NCBI GenBank assembly: GCA_029834535.1
Contig: JAQMWT010000523.1
Location: 281,001 to 345,000, forward strand
Direction: 5' to 3'
Length of the DNA stretch: 64,000 nt
Origin: Chrysophaeum taylorii
Lineage: Eukaryota; Sar; Pelagophyceae; Pelagomonadales; Pelagomonadaceae
The notes under the pieces were generated by a model. The model was not told where the DNA came from. It was given only the letters and a program-made list of their open reading frames with translations, and did not search any database. Made by a program: the position numbers and the translations under genes. Shown here piece by piece: positions 51,401-63,515 of this stretch (position 1 is the first letter of the stretch; each line of letters opens with the position of its first letter).

Positions 51401-53109
51401 AGTACGGGTTCCTAAGACTTCGGAGGCAGTCTCGGCGGACGATCGCTCATTGGATTCGAGGCGACGACGAAGACGAAGGTGCACGGTTGATAGAGGCAAA
51501 AGGACTGGTTTCTGCGTGGAATGACGCGCTGCACTACTTGGAGTACTCGTCGCCAACTAACCAACGTTCCGATGCCGTAAACGCCACGGTCGTCGACAGC
51601 GCTGGCGCCGTCGCAAGCCTCTCCCTGCCCGTGCGATTGCGGGCAGCGTCTTGCCAACATTTAATGAATTTTTCCGTGGGAGATCCCCTGAAAAAGGTTG
51701 TCGCGGGATCAGCTGAGGCGGCTGCTCGAACGGCGATACGCGAAGCGCGGGACGAGAATGGAGCCCGATCAGTTGTGACGGAGGGCACTACACTCTCCCT
51801 CGAAGGATTGCAACTCGCTGTAGCTTGCACAGAAGCATCCACGCTTCGCGTCCAAATTGCACCCCATAGCGTCGACGACTCGGATGGTCCAGGTGAAGGT
51901 GCCGATGCGACGCTGAGCGTGGACGCGAGATACCACGGCATCGTGCAGGTGGATGCGAGCCGACGCGGTTTGATTGCACTGACGAGTCCCGGACCCTCCA
52001 CCACCGCCGCGGCTACACAGCTCACAGATGCTTTTTCTTACGTGACATATCGCCCGCCTCTAGACTACAACGGCCTCGCCCGACTCGTGGTCAGCGTCGA
52101 AGCTCTCGGCGAAGCGACAGGTGCTGCCGAGTACGAAATGTGGCTGAGGATCGAAGCCGTCGACGACCCACCCGAATTACGAGCGTTTGGTCCAGCTGTG
52201 GTTGCCGCCGCAACATCAGTTACTGCCTCCTTGACTCTTCAAGCTGTGGCTCGCGCCGTGCCTGATATTCGGACACCGAGCGAGACGGATGCTTGGATGT
52301 TGGCCGATCAGGCTGTGGCTTCGTTGGCTTTTTTTCAACACAAAGGCGGGGGCGGCGGCGTCATCGTTTCAAATGACGGCGACGACCTGTTGACTGTGAG
52401 CATCGACGTCGCTTGGGCCTCCGAATACCTTGACGCGACGAACGCGACTGACGCCGCTTTGGCCCGCGATGGCTCTAGACTAGCGGTTTCGCTCGAGCCA
52501 GGTTGCGCGTCGGGTGCTTGTGGTGCTTTACATTTTGTCGAGCGTCTAGGTGCGACCAGGGGCAAAGTGACCAGTTCCCACTCATCTCTTCGATTCCTTG
52601 CCTCGCCCGAAAACGCGAATCGCGCTTTTGGAGCCTTGCGAGTTGTCGCTCTCGGCGACTACGAGGCCTGCTGGCGATCAAATGCAGTCGAGAATATTCC
52701 GGGCATCACGCAAGACGGGGCCCGCAAGGCGACCTTAACTATCATCGCGGTCGACGCTGGCGGACAGTCGGCGAGGAGGACCTTCAATCTTCGCGTTATC
52801 GCGCCGCCGTTCTCTCCGTTGGAGATCGATGGTGACGTGCAGGTTCTTCGTTCTATCGAAGATGGCTCTTCTTTGCTTCGCGGCTTGCGATTGCGCGATG
52901 GCAGGGCCGTCGTCTCGGGCAGGTGCGCGCAGGACGAGATTGTCGAACTGAGAGTCCGAGCTCGTCGCGGGACGGTAACGGCAGCAGCCGCCAACTTGGA
53001 CGCCATTGGCGTGTCATCGGAAAGACGAGGAGACGAAGTGATTTTCAGCGGGCCGCGATCAGCGATGTCACAGCTATTTGGAAGCCACGATGTCGCCGAT
53101 TCATCATAG
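39407..53109 (+). CDS. Giant secreted CSPG/cadherin-like repeat protein (five exons)
   Basis: Exons 39407-46755, 46830-50170, 50239-51191, 51274-51336 and 51394-53109 give about 4473 aa, and the sum is divisible by three. A signal peptide (MMRSLIITVGLHAASAILTW) starts it. Exon 1 is built of ~110-residue beta-repeats of CSPG/cadherin-like type, each with VN(D)xPP or VNRAPF linkers (AVNRAPFIIAPNTVEL, VNDAPTLTAETDSISL), an LxxxVxxxxGxL strand and a LxxLxYxP closing element. Around residues 2320-3100 comes a second repeat type (FSIVFESEPPNPGQ, YNASARDVRAALESLPPIGL), then CSPG-like repeats again. A PT linker spans the exon 1/2 boundary. No transmembrane helix is seen at the C-terminus, so it may be a secreted matrix or adhesion protein. 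The fourth intron is 57 nt and in frame, so it can hide as coding. Confidence 0.8.
50217..50236. repeat. (CA)n microsatellite in intron 2 of the giant gene
   Basis: A 20-bp CA run ends at the CACAG acceptor of the intron 50171-50238, so repeat length affects the polypyrimidine-like acceptor context. Confidence 0.8.
51220..51245. repeat. (GTT)n microsatellite in intron 3 of the giant gene
   Basis: GTT units within the intron 51192-51273, whose donor is the atypical GTTTGC. Confidence 0.8.
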
Positions 53110-53575
53110 TGTCAGCCCGCCGTCTGTCTAGGAACGGGCGGACTGGACTGACTCCGCCTGTGCACTCTAGCTCATCGCAGAATGTCCCCAGTGTAGTAGA
53201 CAATAATAAGACTAGGATAATTAGGTCCAAACCAATTATTCTTTTTTGATCACCCTAATCATCATCTGGGGAACTAGCTGACGAGACTCGTCGAGAGTGT
53301 GTGTCGTGGACTGGGATATAATTAATGATCTGTTAGATTTTTTGGTTCGCTCAAGAGAGGCAGGCGCCTTCAAGCTTATCGACTTAGCACAGAGAGACCG
53401 CACTAGTTCGTAGTACCTCTTTCTTTAAAGAAAGAACAACCTCTGAATTACCACCCACCCCCCCTCTTAGACCCATAATTATTATGAACGACTATCAATT
53501 GGACATTTTGCTGTCTTTTGTGTGCGTCGCGGTTGGCTAGACTCCTCCTCCTCACGGATTTGTCCTTTTGCTCAC
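53110..53575. other. Tail-to-tail region between the two giant genes
   Basis: 466 bp separate two convergent stop codons. AT-rich in part. CCACCCACCCCCCCTCTTAG at about 53451-53470 repeats the core of the dispersed-repeat tail. No gene seen. Confidence 0.45.
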
Positions 53576-56500
53576 TCACGCAGTCGTCATGCGTCTCAGC
53601 CGGTGGGTGTTAGCGTTGATGGTCAAGCGGTGGCTTTGGTTGAGCGTCGAAAAAATGAGCCTGCCGGTGATGCCGATAGCAACGAGAAAAATGACAACGC
53701 CCATCATCAAGACTAGCTCCGAGATGTTGCCTCGACGTTGGCGAGTCGAGTCTAAGGCAGGCGGAAGGGCGAGCGCAGTCCCGGCGAACTTGGTGCAGAG
53801 CGGGATTATGAGAAGCGTTTCCTCGAAGAAAATCTCCTGAAGTGGTGCGGGTAAAACCAAAAAGTACGCCACCAACCACAGGAACACACGTGTGCCTATG
53901 AGCGGCTTCCATGTCTGATCTCGGTAAATCTCCTCGAGCTGGTCGAAGATATCAACGTCTGCCTGATGATGGAGGTGGCCCATGACGTATCGTCCTATCT
54001 TTGATTTTTGAACCTCCGGATCCATAACGCACAGATAATACAAGGGCGAATGAGGGAGTGGCGTTTTAAAGGGAAATTGCGAGAGCACCGTCGGGTCGTG
54101 CATCTTCTTCATCCTTCCAGCGAGCAGAGACGGGAGAAAGGCATCGAAGAACAATATCTCCACTGGCTTCAGAATGAGATAGTATAACGTGATGGTCACG
54201 ACGACCGAAACAAGCCAGAGTTTTGATTGACCGTATCCGAGCTCACTCGCGATCAAGATGAGATAGCAAATCGTCCCAATAAACAAGACGAGGACGAGAA
54301 CCCAGGCACCGACGTAGGCTGGCAGACTGGGTACCGTCGTCGGCACCTCGAGTTGATAAACGGCTCGGTCTTTCGCACGCGCATAGATTCTCTGTTCGGG
54401 TCCGGTAAGCCTCGCGACTCGTTCGTGTTCTATGAGTTTCTGGGTTCGCAGTGCGATCGCGTCCTCGGGTGGAGCCGCGGAGGCGATTGCGTCCAGTTCC
54501 TCCTTGAGCCTGATGGCGGCCTTCATGTGCCGCCGCGTGATCGTCTCGATGTTGGAGAGCCAGACTGCGCGCTGTTCTACGTATTCCCATTTTCTGAGCA
54601 GCCGTATTTCAAGCTCCTCCAAGAGCTTCATCGCGCGCCGACCCGCGTCGTCGTTGCGTTCCCGGGCGATCACCATGCAGGCGTGGAGCTCGTCTTGGCG
54701 CTTGATCACGAGTTCGGCAATGTGCGGTGCGAGTTGTCGTGCCTCCTTGATCCTTGCCTCGCGGGCACTCCGTTCCTCGCCTTTCGATGACAGCTTCTTG
54801 GTTTGTGCGACGGCCGCCCGGTACAACGTCCTTCCAGCAGATCTCGCTCTGAAATATGCATCAATGTTTGCCCGCGCAAGAGTCGAGCGGTTCCTGTTGT
54901 TGTGAAACTCACACTTTCCTCGCTCTTCTTTCTCAGGATCGTTTGATTCGGTCGGCGAGAATGACGACGAATCTCGGCTTTGATGACTTTGCGAATATCG
55001 ACGCGGGCTCTGCTGCCGCCGAGTATGAATCCCGAGGGAGTCGCGAAGCTCGGACGCCATCACTAACCAGCTCCCCGCCATGTGGCGATGATGTGTTGGA
55101 CGGGGAGACGCCTTTCCTGCTGCTGCTGGTTTGTCGTCGTCGTCGTCGTCGTCGTCGTTCTCTAGAGAGGCGCCCGTACTTGCAGGGCGTGCGTAGTCTT
55201 CGTGGCTTGGACGACAAGTAGGAATCGCTTCGAAGTCGTCGTTCTTCGCGTGCGCCAGAACTCCCATCGAAGTTTGGGTCAACGCAACTTCGTCGATCGC
55301 CACGGCACTGACGTCTACTTCGCTGTCCGCTTCCACGGCACTCTCACCCACTTCACTCTCGTCCACGTCCGCGGCCGTCTCGTCGAGGTCGGGGGCATCG
55401 CCTTCGGCAACTGGTGGTCGTCCACATTCGTCATCGCTTCCCCGGCCGGTTAATGGATGTGGCGTTTTCTCGCGGCCATCACGAAGATAATCGAGTCTCT
55501 CGGGCAGCGGCGCTATCAAAAACTGGTCAAACAGGTAGTCGAAAAGTGATACAAGAGGAATGACAACGACGATCACGATGAGAACCATGATGAAATGGTC
55601 AGCTTGCGAGGCAACCTGAATGACACGATAAAAACGTGCGCGCGCATAAAAAAAGTAAGTACTCGACGTAAAATGATGAACACTGGGGGTGACGCCATCG
55701 CCTGGTTCATTTACCTCACATGACCCCGAACACACGTCCCACGTACAGAGCCGGTTGCGGGAGCCCAGGCTCTTCTCGCGCTCGCACGATTCTCGGCGGT
55801 TGTACTTGCTGCAGTCCGTCGACGGATACTCCAAGGCCGATTCTATTCCGAGAGAGAGGAAGAAGATGAAGAGTTCGATTCCTAGTTTACAGGCGCGGAG
55901 CGTTCGCGACACCGAGTCGCTGTAGATCGTAAGAAAATTCAAGAATGGATGCTGCGACATAATCAAGCGGATGTTGTGCCGGACAGACTTTTCCGTTAAG
56001 AATATGATCGCTTGCTCTGACGCAAATCCGTGCAACGCCTCCGTGTCAATGCGGCCGACTGGGCGTCGGCGACTGCCTCGCACAGATTCGAGCACTGATT
56101 CCATGACGTGCCACTCGCGCTGGTCGAGAGTCCTTCCAATCCAAACACACAGCAAGATGAATGCTACCAAGACACCAAAGGCGGCTAGCACGAGGCGAGA
56201 TTTCTTCAAGTCCGGCGTGGTCCGGAATGTTGAAGTGTAGCGCGCCAAAGCGTCGACGATCTCGTCTCGAGTCGAATAGTCAGTGGCACCATTTGTCGTG
56301 TCGACGCGACATTCGCATCGCGTCTCTTTTCCATTTTCGATGCTCGCGCACGAGTCGGGGATCGTCCACTGTTTGAGACTGGGGTCCCACGTCGAACACG
56401 CAAGCTTGGTCGTCTCGCACGTGAATACAATTTCGCTCGGTGTGCCGTCGCACTCTAGAGAGTGGCTCGTGTTGTCAGGACATCGAGCCTCGACGAAGCC

Positions 56501-58544
56501 AACAAAGTCGCAAGGACACGCTGCCGTCACGTTAAGAAGACTTGTTGTTGTTGTTGAATTCCTGCCGATGCTGGTATCGTCTTTCGATTTTTTTGTGCCA
56601 GGAATGGCGAGTGCGACAGTCGTTGGTTCATCCACGAGCTGGGAATTGCTGCTGGTGCTTAGGGAAACGTCGAGCTCGAAGCGAAGAACTTGCGACGTGG
56701 CCTCTGCGCCATCGTTTTCTCTTCCGTGCGGGTTGATGCCGAATTCGGTGAGCGACGTCGCGTACCCGAAGCCGAGTTCGGGGGATAGAGTGACCGAGGC
56801 ATTCATTTCGTCGGTGGTGATTATGCGCGCCTCCTCGCCGTAGGCAGCAGATATGCGCGCGCTTGCTGTCTTCACGTGGTCTGACGCGGCCCCCGCGGAA
56901 TCTTCGTTGTCTACGAGCGTGTCGCGCTGCGATTGCGCAACCGAATCAACCGTGGCGAGTAGCAGGGTTGACGCGTTCGCTCCGTCTTCGTTCGTAAGTT
57001 GCCGAGATCGAGTCTCGTTTTGTCGGATTATTTCGTCGAAGACTTCCGTTTCGAGCAGCGACGAGAGGATCTGAACCGTAAGCTCTGGAGCTTCGGAGTC
57101 GCCTTCTCCAAGGCCTGTGCGTGCCACTGCTGCCGCGAGATCGCTCACGATATCGAGAGCCTCGAACGACGCCTCTTCCTCGAGGCCTCCTGGATCGGAA
57201 ACTGGCGACAAGAGGGCGGCGAGTGCCTGGATAAGGAGCTCGCGATCGTCGTCGACGAAATTTTCGACCGCAATCGCGAGCGCCGAGACCACCAACGAGC
57301 GTACCGCACGAGATTCGTTCGCGCTCGCAGTTTCGGGAGCCGACGTCACGATCTGGCACACGTCATCGAGCGAGTACCGTGCGAAGGCCGACGCGAGAGC
57401 CGCGGCGGTATCATTAAAGGTGATCCCAACGACGTTGGATTCGATGTGCACGAGAGTGCTCAACTCGGTTTCGGCTCCGTAGACGTCCGAGACCCTGACG
57501 GAGACCGTCAAATTTGGTTCTCTGAAGCCTAGAGGCAGGCGCGCGTCATCGAGGTTCGGGTCGAGCGTCGAGCTCCGCAAGATACCACGTTCTGTGGAGA
57601 ATTGGTACTTGAGCGGGTCTTCTCCGACCCAGCTCGCCGCGCGAAGACGAAAGAGATCCGAGAAAGCGACGCCGCGTTGTGGCGCTACGTCGAGAGACCC
57701 AGAACTGGGCGGTGCCGCGACACTTATCGACACCGAGGCGAACCCGACTTCGCCGTTCGCGTCGGCTTCGAGCGCGAACGTATACGTGCCGCCAGGCACC
57801 AACGTTGATGGAGAAAGCACAAGGTCGTGCGCTCGCGAGATCGCCAGCGACGATTTCGCATGCTTTGTCGAGACCGTGACGGGCGTGCGTGCGGCAGCCT
57901 CGAGACTCGCGCCGCTACTGAGCTCACCTCGCGTGACTGCCCACGTCGAATTGAGGAACGTCGGAGCATCATCGGCACGGCCCGCAGCAACCGAGATGTC
58001 GCCGGCAATTGTCAGCTTCTCGTTTGAGAGAACAGGCTCCGCGAAGCTTGCGACCTCGACAATAGGTAGGATTGTGGTGGTGGTTTTGGTGTCCTTGATT
58101 GTGACGACAGACGTTGTCGCGGTCGACCTCGAGTCGGCCGCGAGAACAACCACGGAAAACGCATACGCGCCTTCCTCTTCGAACGTCCCGCCGGCGACGA
58201 CCAGATTTGCCGTATCTGTCCCGGTCAGGTTGACGGCGCAATCTCCCCCCGACTCGGTTTCGCACGACCACAAGAAAGCGAGGTCGGCGTCTTCTCCCGG
58301 GGCAACATCTTCGTCTCGCGAGGTTCCAGCAGAAAGCGTAAACGTAGATATAAGGGAGGTCGAACGCTCGTTGCCACCGTCGATGACGGCAAGAATGTCG
58401 CCAGACTTAACGGTGATTGTAACCTCCGCCGTGTTGCTGAGCGTCGGAAACATCTGGTCTCGCGCGGTCGCTCGCAGCGAGTACACCGACCCCGTCGTTA
58501 ACGAGAAGGCGTCGAGCTTGTACACCGAGGGATTTCTTGCTACC

Positions 58545-58575
<31 letters not shown>

Positions 58576-61500
58576 GCATCGAAACTTCCGACGACGACGC
58601 TCCTCCTTCGAACAACAGCAGCAGCAGCCATTCGAAGTCGACTTGGCGCTCAGAGTTGGGCCGGCCGTCACAGTTGGTCGCGAATGCCTCCGCGACGACC
58701 TCGAGCTCGTCGCTCCGTTGGATCTCGAGTTCATTGCCACCAATAATGATAAGCGATGGCACTTGATCGACCACCAATGTCACCGCGAGAGACCCGTTGC
58801 CCGTAGCCCCGAGGTAGTTGCTTGCACTCAACGCGACCGTCAGCTCGTCGCCGTACGCGAGGAAATCTTGGAGCTGAGAACTGTTGAGAGAAAAATATGC
58901 CGATCGACTTCTTTTTGTCGATACCGCAAGGACTGTGTCGCTTTCCGAGTCCTCGACCGTGACCGTCCAGGTGAACGACATGTCGCGACCGCCGCCCCCG
59001 GTCGATTGGTCGGCAGAAACGAGAACGTCTTCGCATACCGATGCGAGAGCTGGTCCCTGGAGTACAACCCTCGGAACTACCGCGTCTGTCGGTTCGCGAG
59101 CGACAACGCTAGATACGTCCGCGAATTCCAGACAGTCGCAGCGAGCGCTCGCCGCCTCGAAGGGACACACTCCCTTGAGCGTATTCGATCGCAGGGCAAC
59201 CGTGCCGCCCGGAAAAAAAGATACGGAGTTGCTGACTTGAGCGTTGATCCACGTCGCGTTGATGAAATAACAGTCTGCTTTGGTTGCATCCTCGAATGTA
59301 AGTATTTCGTCGCAACTGAATGTCTCGCCCGCCATCTTTCCGGCCTGGTCTGTTGGCGAGTCGAAGACTACGAGTACTTCCGCCGCGGTCGAAGTGAAGG
59401 CGGCATCGGCCAGTTCAGGAGGGCTCGGAAGATCCAAGTCGCCGCATGATGTCGGATTCGCACTTGGGACCACGGTCGGGTTGGAGGTCGCCGCTGTTGG
59501 CATCAACTGGTTCGGAAAAGATATCAACAACGTTGGCTCGGGTGACACGATTGATGACGGTAGTCTGGCGTATGACGGCGAGGCCGCGGGTGATGAGGAT
59601 TCCAGTATGGTTGTTGACGGGGCAGAAAGCATCGTCGGCACAAGTGTCGGAAGCTCCTCCACAGATCGCGCGTTGGGTGACCACGTTGGGGGGAAAATGT
59701 CCGAAAACGTCGGCAAGAAAGTCGGCAGCACTGTTGGTTCCGGCATCGGTGCAACCGGGAACGGGGTCATCGCGCGACTTGGCTCGAAAGTAGGTGGGAA
59801 CGGTGACGGCGTCGGCGCGGGCGTTGGGTTGAGTGTTGTTGGCTTGGGTGTGGGTGGTGTTGTAGGAACGTAAGTTGGTCTGGTGGTGGTCGGAGGATAC
59901 ATGGGTCGGGAGGTGGTTGGATTTTTGCTCGGTGCTCGCGTCGGATAAAGACTTGGCAGAGCTGTCGGACTGTCTGTCGGTGGCGTTGTGGACGACGGCA
60001 AAAGCGTCGTCGGATTTGTGCTCGGCTCGTGCGTCGGCAACGGCGTCGCGATCGTCACAGCACTTGTTTCGGCGATCTCGTCGATCGACGCGGCCTGATC
60101 CACGACGCTTCCCGAGAGCGACGAGTCATCGCTCGCGGCCGTTTGCAGCGCGGTCTGGAGCGCACTCGTCGAGCCGGAGACATTCACAGCACTAGTCAGT
60201 TCGTCTTTGACCTTGTCTACGAGGTCATCGGACTGTGTGGACCCGCTAGACGAGGAGAATTCGATGTCGAACGTGACATCAATCAAACCCGCGGCGTCTT
60301 CGAGCGAGCGACGGTCCGATATTGAGCGATCTGTTGCTTCGACGTTCTTGATCTGGCTGGAATCTGAAACGACGCCCAAGACGTCGTTCAAAGCAGTCTG
60401 GACGATCGCTTCCTCCTCGTCTCCAAAATCCGAGGCGCCGAGGCCGCTCAGCACGAAGCCGGACGAGACGACGGTGACCGCGTCGGCGGCCGTGGGGATT
60501 CTGGTTGAAGGTTGAAGCGTGGGTATTCTCGAGGGTGCCCGAGTCGGCGGCATCGTTGATGAGGCTGACGGAGGCAACGTAGGCGTCACCGTGGATGTTG
60601 CGCTTGGACACAAAGATGGAGCAAACGAGGGTCCTGAAATGGGACCGGGCGACGGGACGAGCGTCGGCGTCACCGTTGGACGCGCGGACGGGACCGCCGA
60701 CGGGAACGGAGATGGGACGAATGTAGGTGCCAACGTTGGATACGTAGAGGGGAGTGTTGACGGGGCCGGAGACGGAACAAGCGAAGGATTTGACGAGGGA
60801 GACTGGGTCGGAGCAAGAGTCGGCACGACGGTTGACGCGACGGTTGGGATGACAGTTGGCAGAGATGTCGGCGAGGGCGTCGGAAGAGGCGTGGGATATG
60901 CTGATGGGGAAAGCGAAGGTATCTTCGACGGTACGACAGTCGACTCGATCGTTGGCACGCTCGTCGGAAAGTAGTAAAAACCTCGAATCTCTGTGCAGTT
61001 AGCGTAGAGCACCGACGACGAGACGTCGACGGTCGCTGCCGATATGTTGGTCGCTTTGTTTGTTGCGTTGGCTATGGAGTCGATCGACGTCTCCAGGTCG
61101 CCCGTTTGAACGGCCGCGCGGAGCTGCTTTGTGAACTGTGCGAGGATCGCCTTTGCTTGGTCGACGCCGCCGGCTCGCTCGTAAACCTCGAAGTTGACGA
61201 CTAGACTGCTGCTGACTTCCTCTGTCCGTCGGCCGGTTGAACGATTACTGGCGGTAAGTGGCTCGTCTCCTCCTCGCGGAGTAGCTTCATCTTCTTTGAT
61301 CACACAATTCGTCGTCGTCGACTGTAGTCGCCTCTGGGGCGTCAGATCGTCGACAAACGCGGAGACGAGGTCGTCGAGCGAGGTCACGTTGACCTCGGAG
61401 GCGTTTTCAACGATGTCGACCGTCTCCACCAGGGCCAAAATGAGGACGGTCTCGTCGATAACGCGGAACTGCGCGCTCGAGATCGACTCAAAAACGACAC

Positions 61501-62161
61501 CGGTTTCCATCGCGAATCGCACAATCTCGCCAGTCGGCGCGAACGTTGACGTCGGCTCGGAGGACGGCAACGCTGAGCTCGGAGCCGGCGTCGTCGGCAC
61601 TGATGTGGGCAGCGAGCTTATCGTCGGCATCCTAGTCGGTGCGCTCGTGGGTACCTCGGTCGGAAACGAGAACGAGAAGACCGCGTCGAGCAAATCGGCC
61701 GACGCCGAGACCGCGACGTAGGCATTGGTGAGGGCCGATTCCATCGGGTCGCAGCACCGAGACAGCTCGTTCTCAAGTGGCACGGTACCGTTCTCGTTCA
61801 CGCTCACGGCCAGGTCGACGGCGTTTTTGAATTTGTTGGCTCGGACCCCGGCCTGAGTCGCCGAGGCCGCGTAAAACGCCGCGTCCAAAAAGATGTCGAC
61901 GAGGTCAGTCTCGTAGTAGTACGTGGACGTGCTTGTTTCGGCAGTCACGTTGCGGATCTCGTAGCTAAAGCTCACCTTGAGGGCGTCGTTAAACGCGCTC
62001 ACAAACTCCGCGGCCTCGACAGTAAGCTCATCAGCAGTAAGTCCCGCGAGGACAAGGCCGTAGCTCCCCGTTGCCAGCGTAGTCGCGGTTGTCGGGGCGG
62101 GCGTTTGGGCCAGCGCGTATGGGAGCCACGACGCCAGGATGCGCAGCAGCAGCAGCATCAT
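53576..62161 (-). CDS. Giant REJ/GPS-like seven-helix membrane protein
   Basis: 2861 aa in one exon from the ATG at 62161, where a signal peptide begins (MMLLLLRILASWLPYALAQT). Three SEA-like modules (for example GYGLVLAGLTADEL-type and VVSSGFVLSGLGASDFGDEE) are separated by long PT/PS linkers (VPTVAPTLAPTQSPSSNPS style) to about residue 900. Then comes a large beta-rich REJ/PKD-like region (about 900-1900; FTLSAGTSRDEDVAPGEDAD, FAFLWSCETESGGDC-like). A GPS-like Cys motif near 1930 reads CSTWDPSLKQWTIPDSC and CECRVDT, lacking the HLS/T cleavage site. Helices are at about 1989-2009, 2093-2113, 2191-2213, 2617-2641, 2648-2670, 2754-2775 and 2818-2837. The loop between helices 3 and 4 holds an acidic stretch and a long coiled coil (about 2420-2600). 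It recalls polycystin-1/adhesion-receptor architecture without LRR, PLAT or the channel part. Confidence 0.78.
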
Positions 62162-62595
62162 GGCGCGACGAACGATGTCAGGGACCGTCGCCCCTATTAA
62201 ACAAACAAACAAACAAACAAACAGACGAACAAAAATTGGATCTGCTGTACTGTAACTCGGTGCAATATAATAATGAAAGAGATGCCACGTCATCACTTGA
62301 GGCTTAAAATTTTGCACCGGACACCTCTCCCTAACGATTCGTATGTATCGACAAGAAGCATCGCACAACAACAACAACCCAGAGCAAAGCAAGGACAAAA
62401 CGAACCATTCGGTCTGTCGGGAATAAAAGCGTGCTACCCGGAGAAAAGGGGGGGGGGGTAGGGCAAAAGCACGAGATGTGCACCGCTGGCAGCAAGGGGT
62501 CGCCGATATCCGCCCGAGAGGAGAGAGTGTGATAGAAGAATGGCCGGGTCTGGTTTCAAGGGCCCGGTGTGGATGTGTGCTGCGTGCTTCCTGCC
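62162..62595. promoter_or_regulatory. Promoter side of the giant minus gene and 3' end of the BET gene
   Basis: Holds an (ACAA)n run at about 62199-62222 just upstream of the ATG at 62161, a CAACAACAAC run near 62365 and a G10 run near 62448. No gene seen. Confidence 0.4.
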
Positions 62596-63307
62596 TTATT
62601 GCTTGGCCTTTTTTGCTTTGGCTTCGCCGCCCTCAGTTGAGGAGGAGGCGGCCTTTTTTTTCTTTTTGGGCTGTGCTTGCGCGATACAGTGTCGCACGAA
62701 CCTGTCGAGTTCGTGGAAAGTCTTCGGGTCGATCGCGTCGATGTTAATCTCGATCTCGTCTTCGTTGGTGCTCTTGTCCATCGCCTCGCTGCACCTCTCT
62801 TCCAACTTTTCCACGAGCTGTCCGAGCTCCTCCTGTTTGATTTTGTATATGTTGTGCGAAAAGCGTATTTTCTCCTCGTGACTCGGCGCGTGATCCGTCT
62901 CCTCCTCAACAGCGGGATCGTCTGTCTTGATTTTGGAGTACTTGTCCTCGAATCGCTTCGAAAATGTATCGGCGAGGTTATAAAAATCCGAGCCGTCCTG
63001 GTTGTACTTCTTGCAGTTTGTCCAAATCAGCCGGACGTCCTCGGCGCACTCCTGGACCGACTGGTACACCCCCTTCTCGATGTTGCCCTTGACCGTCGAC
63101 AGGTCCATCGGCTTCTTTATGATCTGGGGGTAGTCGTATAATCCGAGCGACCGCCAGTCGACCGGCTCGCGGAACGGCACTGCCATCAACACACCTCAAG
63201 ACGACGACGACGACCACGACTACAAATCACAACAACAACAACAAAAAAAACCGACCCGAATCCGGCTTGCTGATGAGCTGGTTCACGATCTTCGCCATCG
63301 CCTCCAT
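62596..63307 (-). CDS. Minimal BET protein: one bromodomain plus NET domain (two exons)
   Basis: Exons 63307-63256 and 63194-62596 (minus) encode 216 aa. The 61-nt intron has donor GTCGGT and acceptor TTGAG, and splicing gives MEAMAKIVNQLISKPDSG then VLMAVPFREPVDWRSLGLYD. The first exon supplies the missing first helix of the bromodomain. The core is complete: DYPQIIKKPMDLSTVKGNIE, then WTNCKKYNQDGSDFYNLADT with the acetyl-lysine-binding Asn in KKYNQ. The NET domain follows (EEKIRFSHNIYKIKQEELGQ, then EIEINIDAIDPKTFHELDRF) and a Lys-rich tail (QPKKKKKAAS) acts as a likely NLS. BET proteins read acetylated H3/H4 and recruit transcription factors. Animal BETs have two bromodomains and plant GTEs one; this is an especially short form. 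Confidence 0.88.
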
Positions 63308-63420
63308 GATGGCGACTCACTCCGCTCCGAGTGGGTGGTCGGTCCGGCACCCTCTACCAACCTTTCCGCGGACACTCGCTCCCAGTAGGGAGGTAGGTCC
63401 GTTGGGGATGAGGTTCTCAA

Positions 63421-63468
63421 CGAACGAACGAACGAACGAACGAACGAACGAACGTACGAACGAACGAA
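63421..63468. repeat. (CGAA)n microsatellite
   Basis: Twelve CGAA-type units with one CGTA interruption, located between the BET promoter and the young dispersed repeat. Confidence 0.9.
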
Positions 63469-63515
63469 GGAAAGGAAGGAAAAGGAACACTGTGTATGTC
63501 CGTCTGTCTGTCTGT

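Noticed and set aside
53110-53575. Extra C-terminal exon or membrane anchor for the giant secreted protein
   Set aside because: I looked for a donor near the stop and a hydrophobic segment downstream and found neither convincingly; the stop at 53109 is kept.
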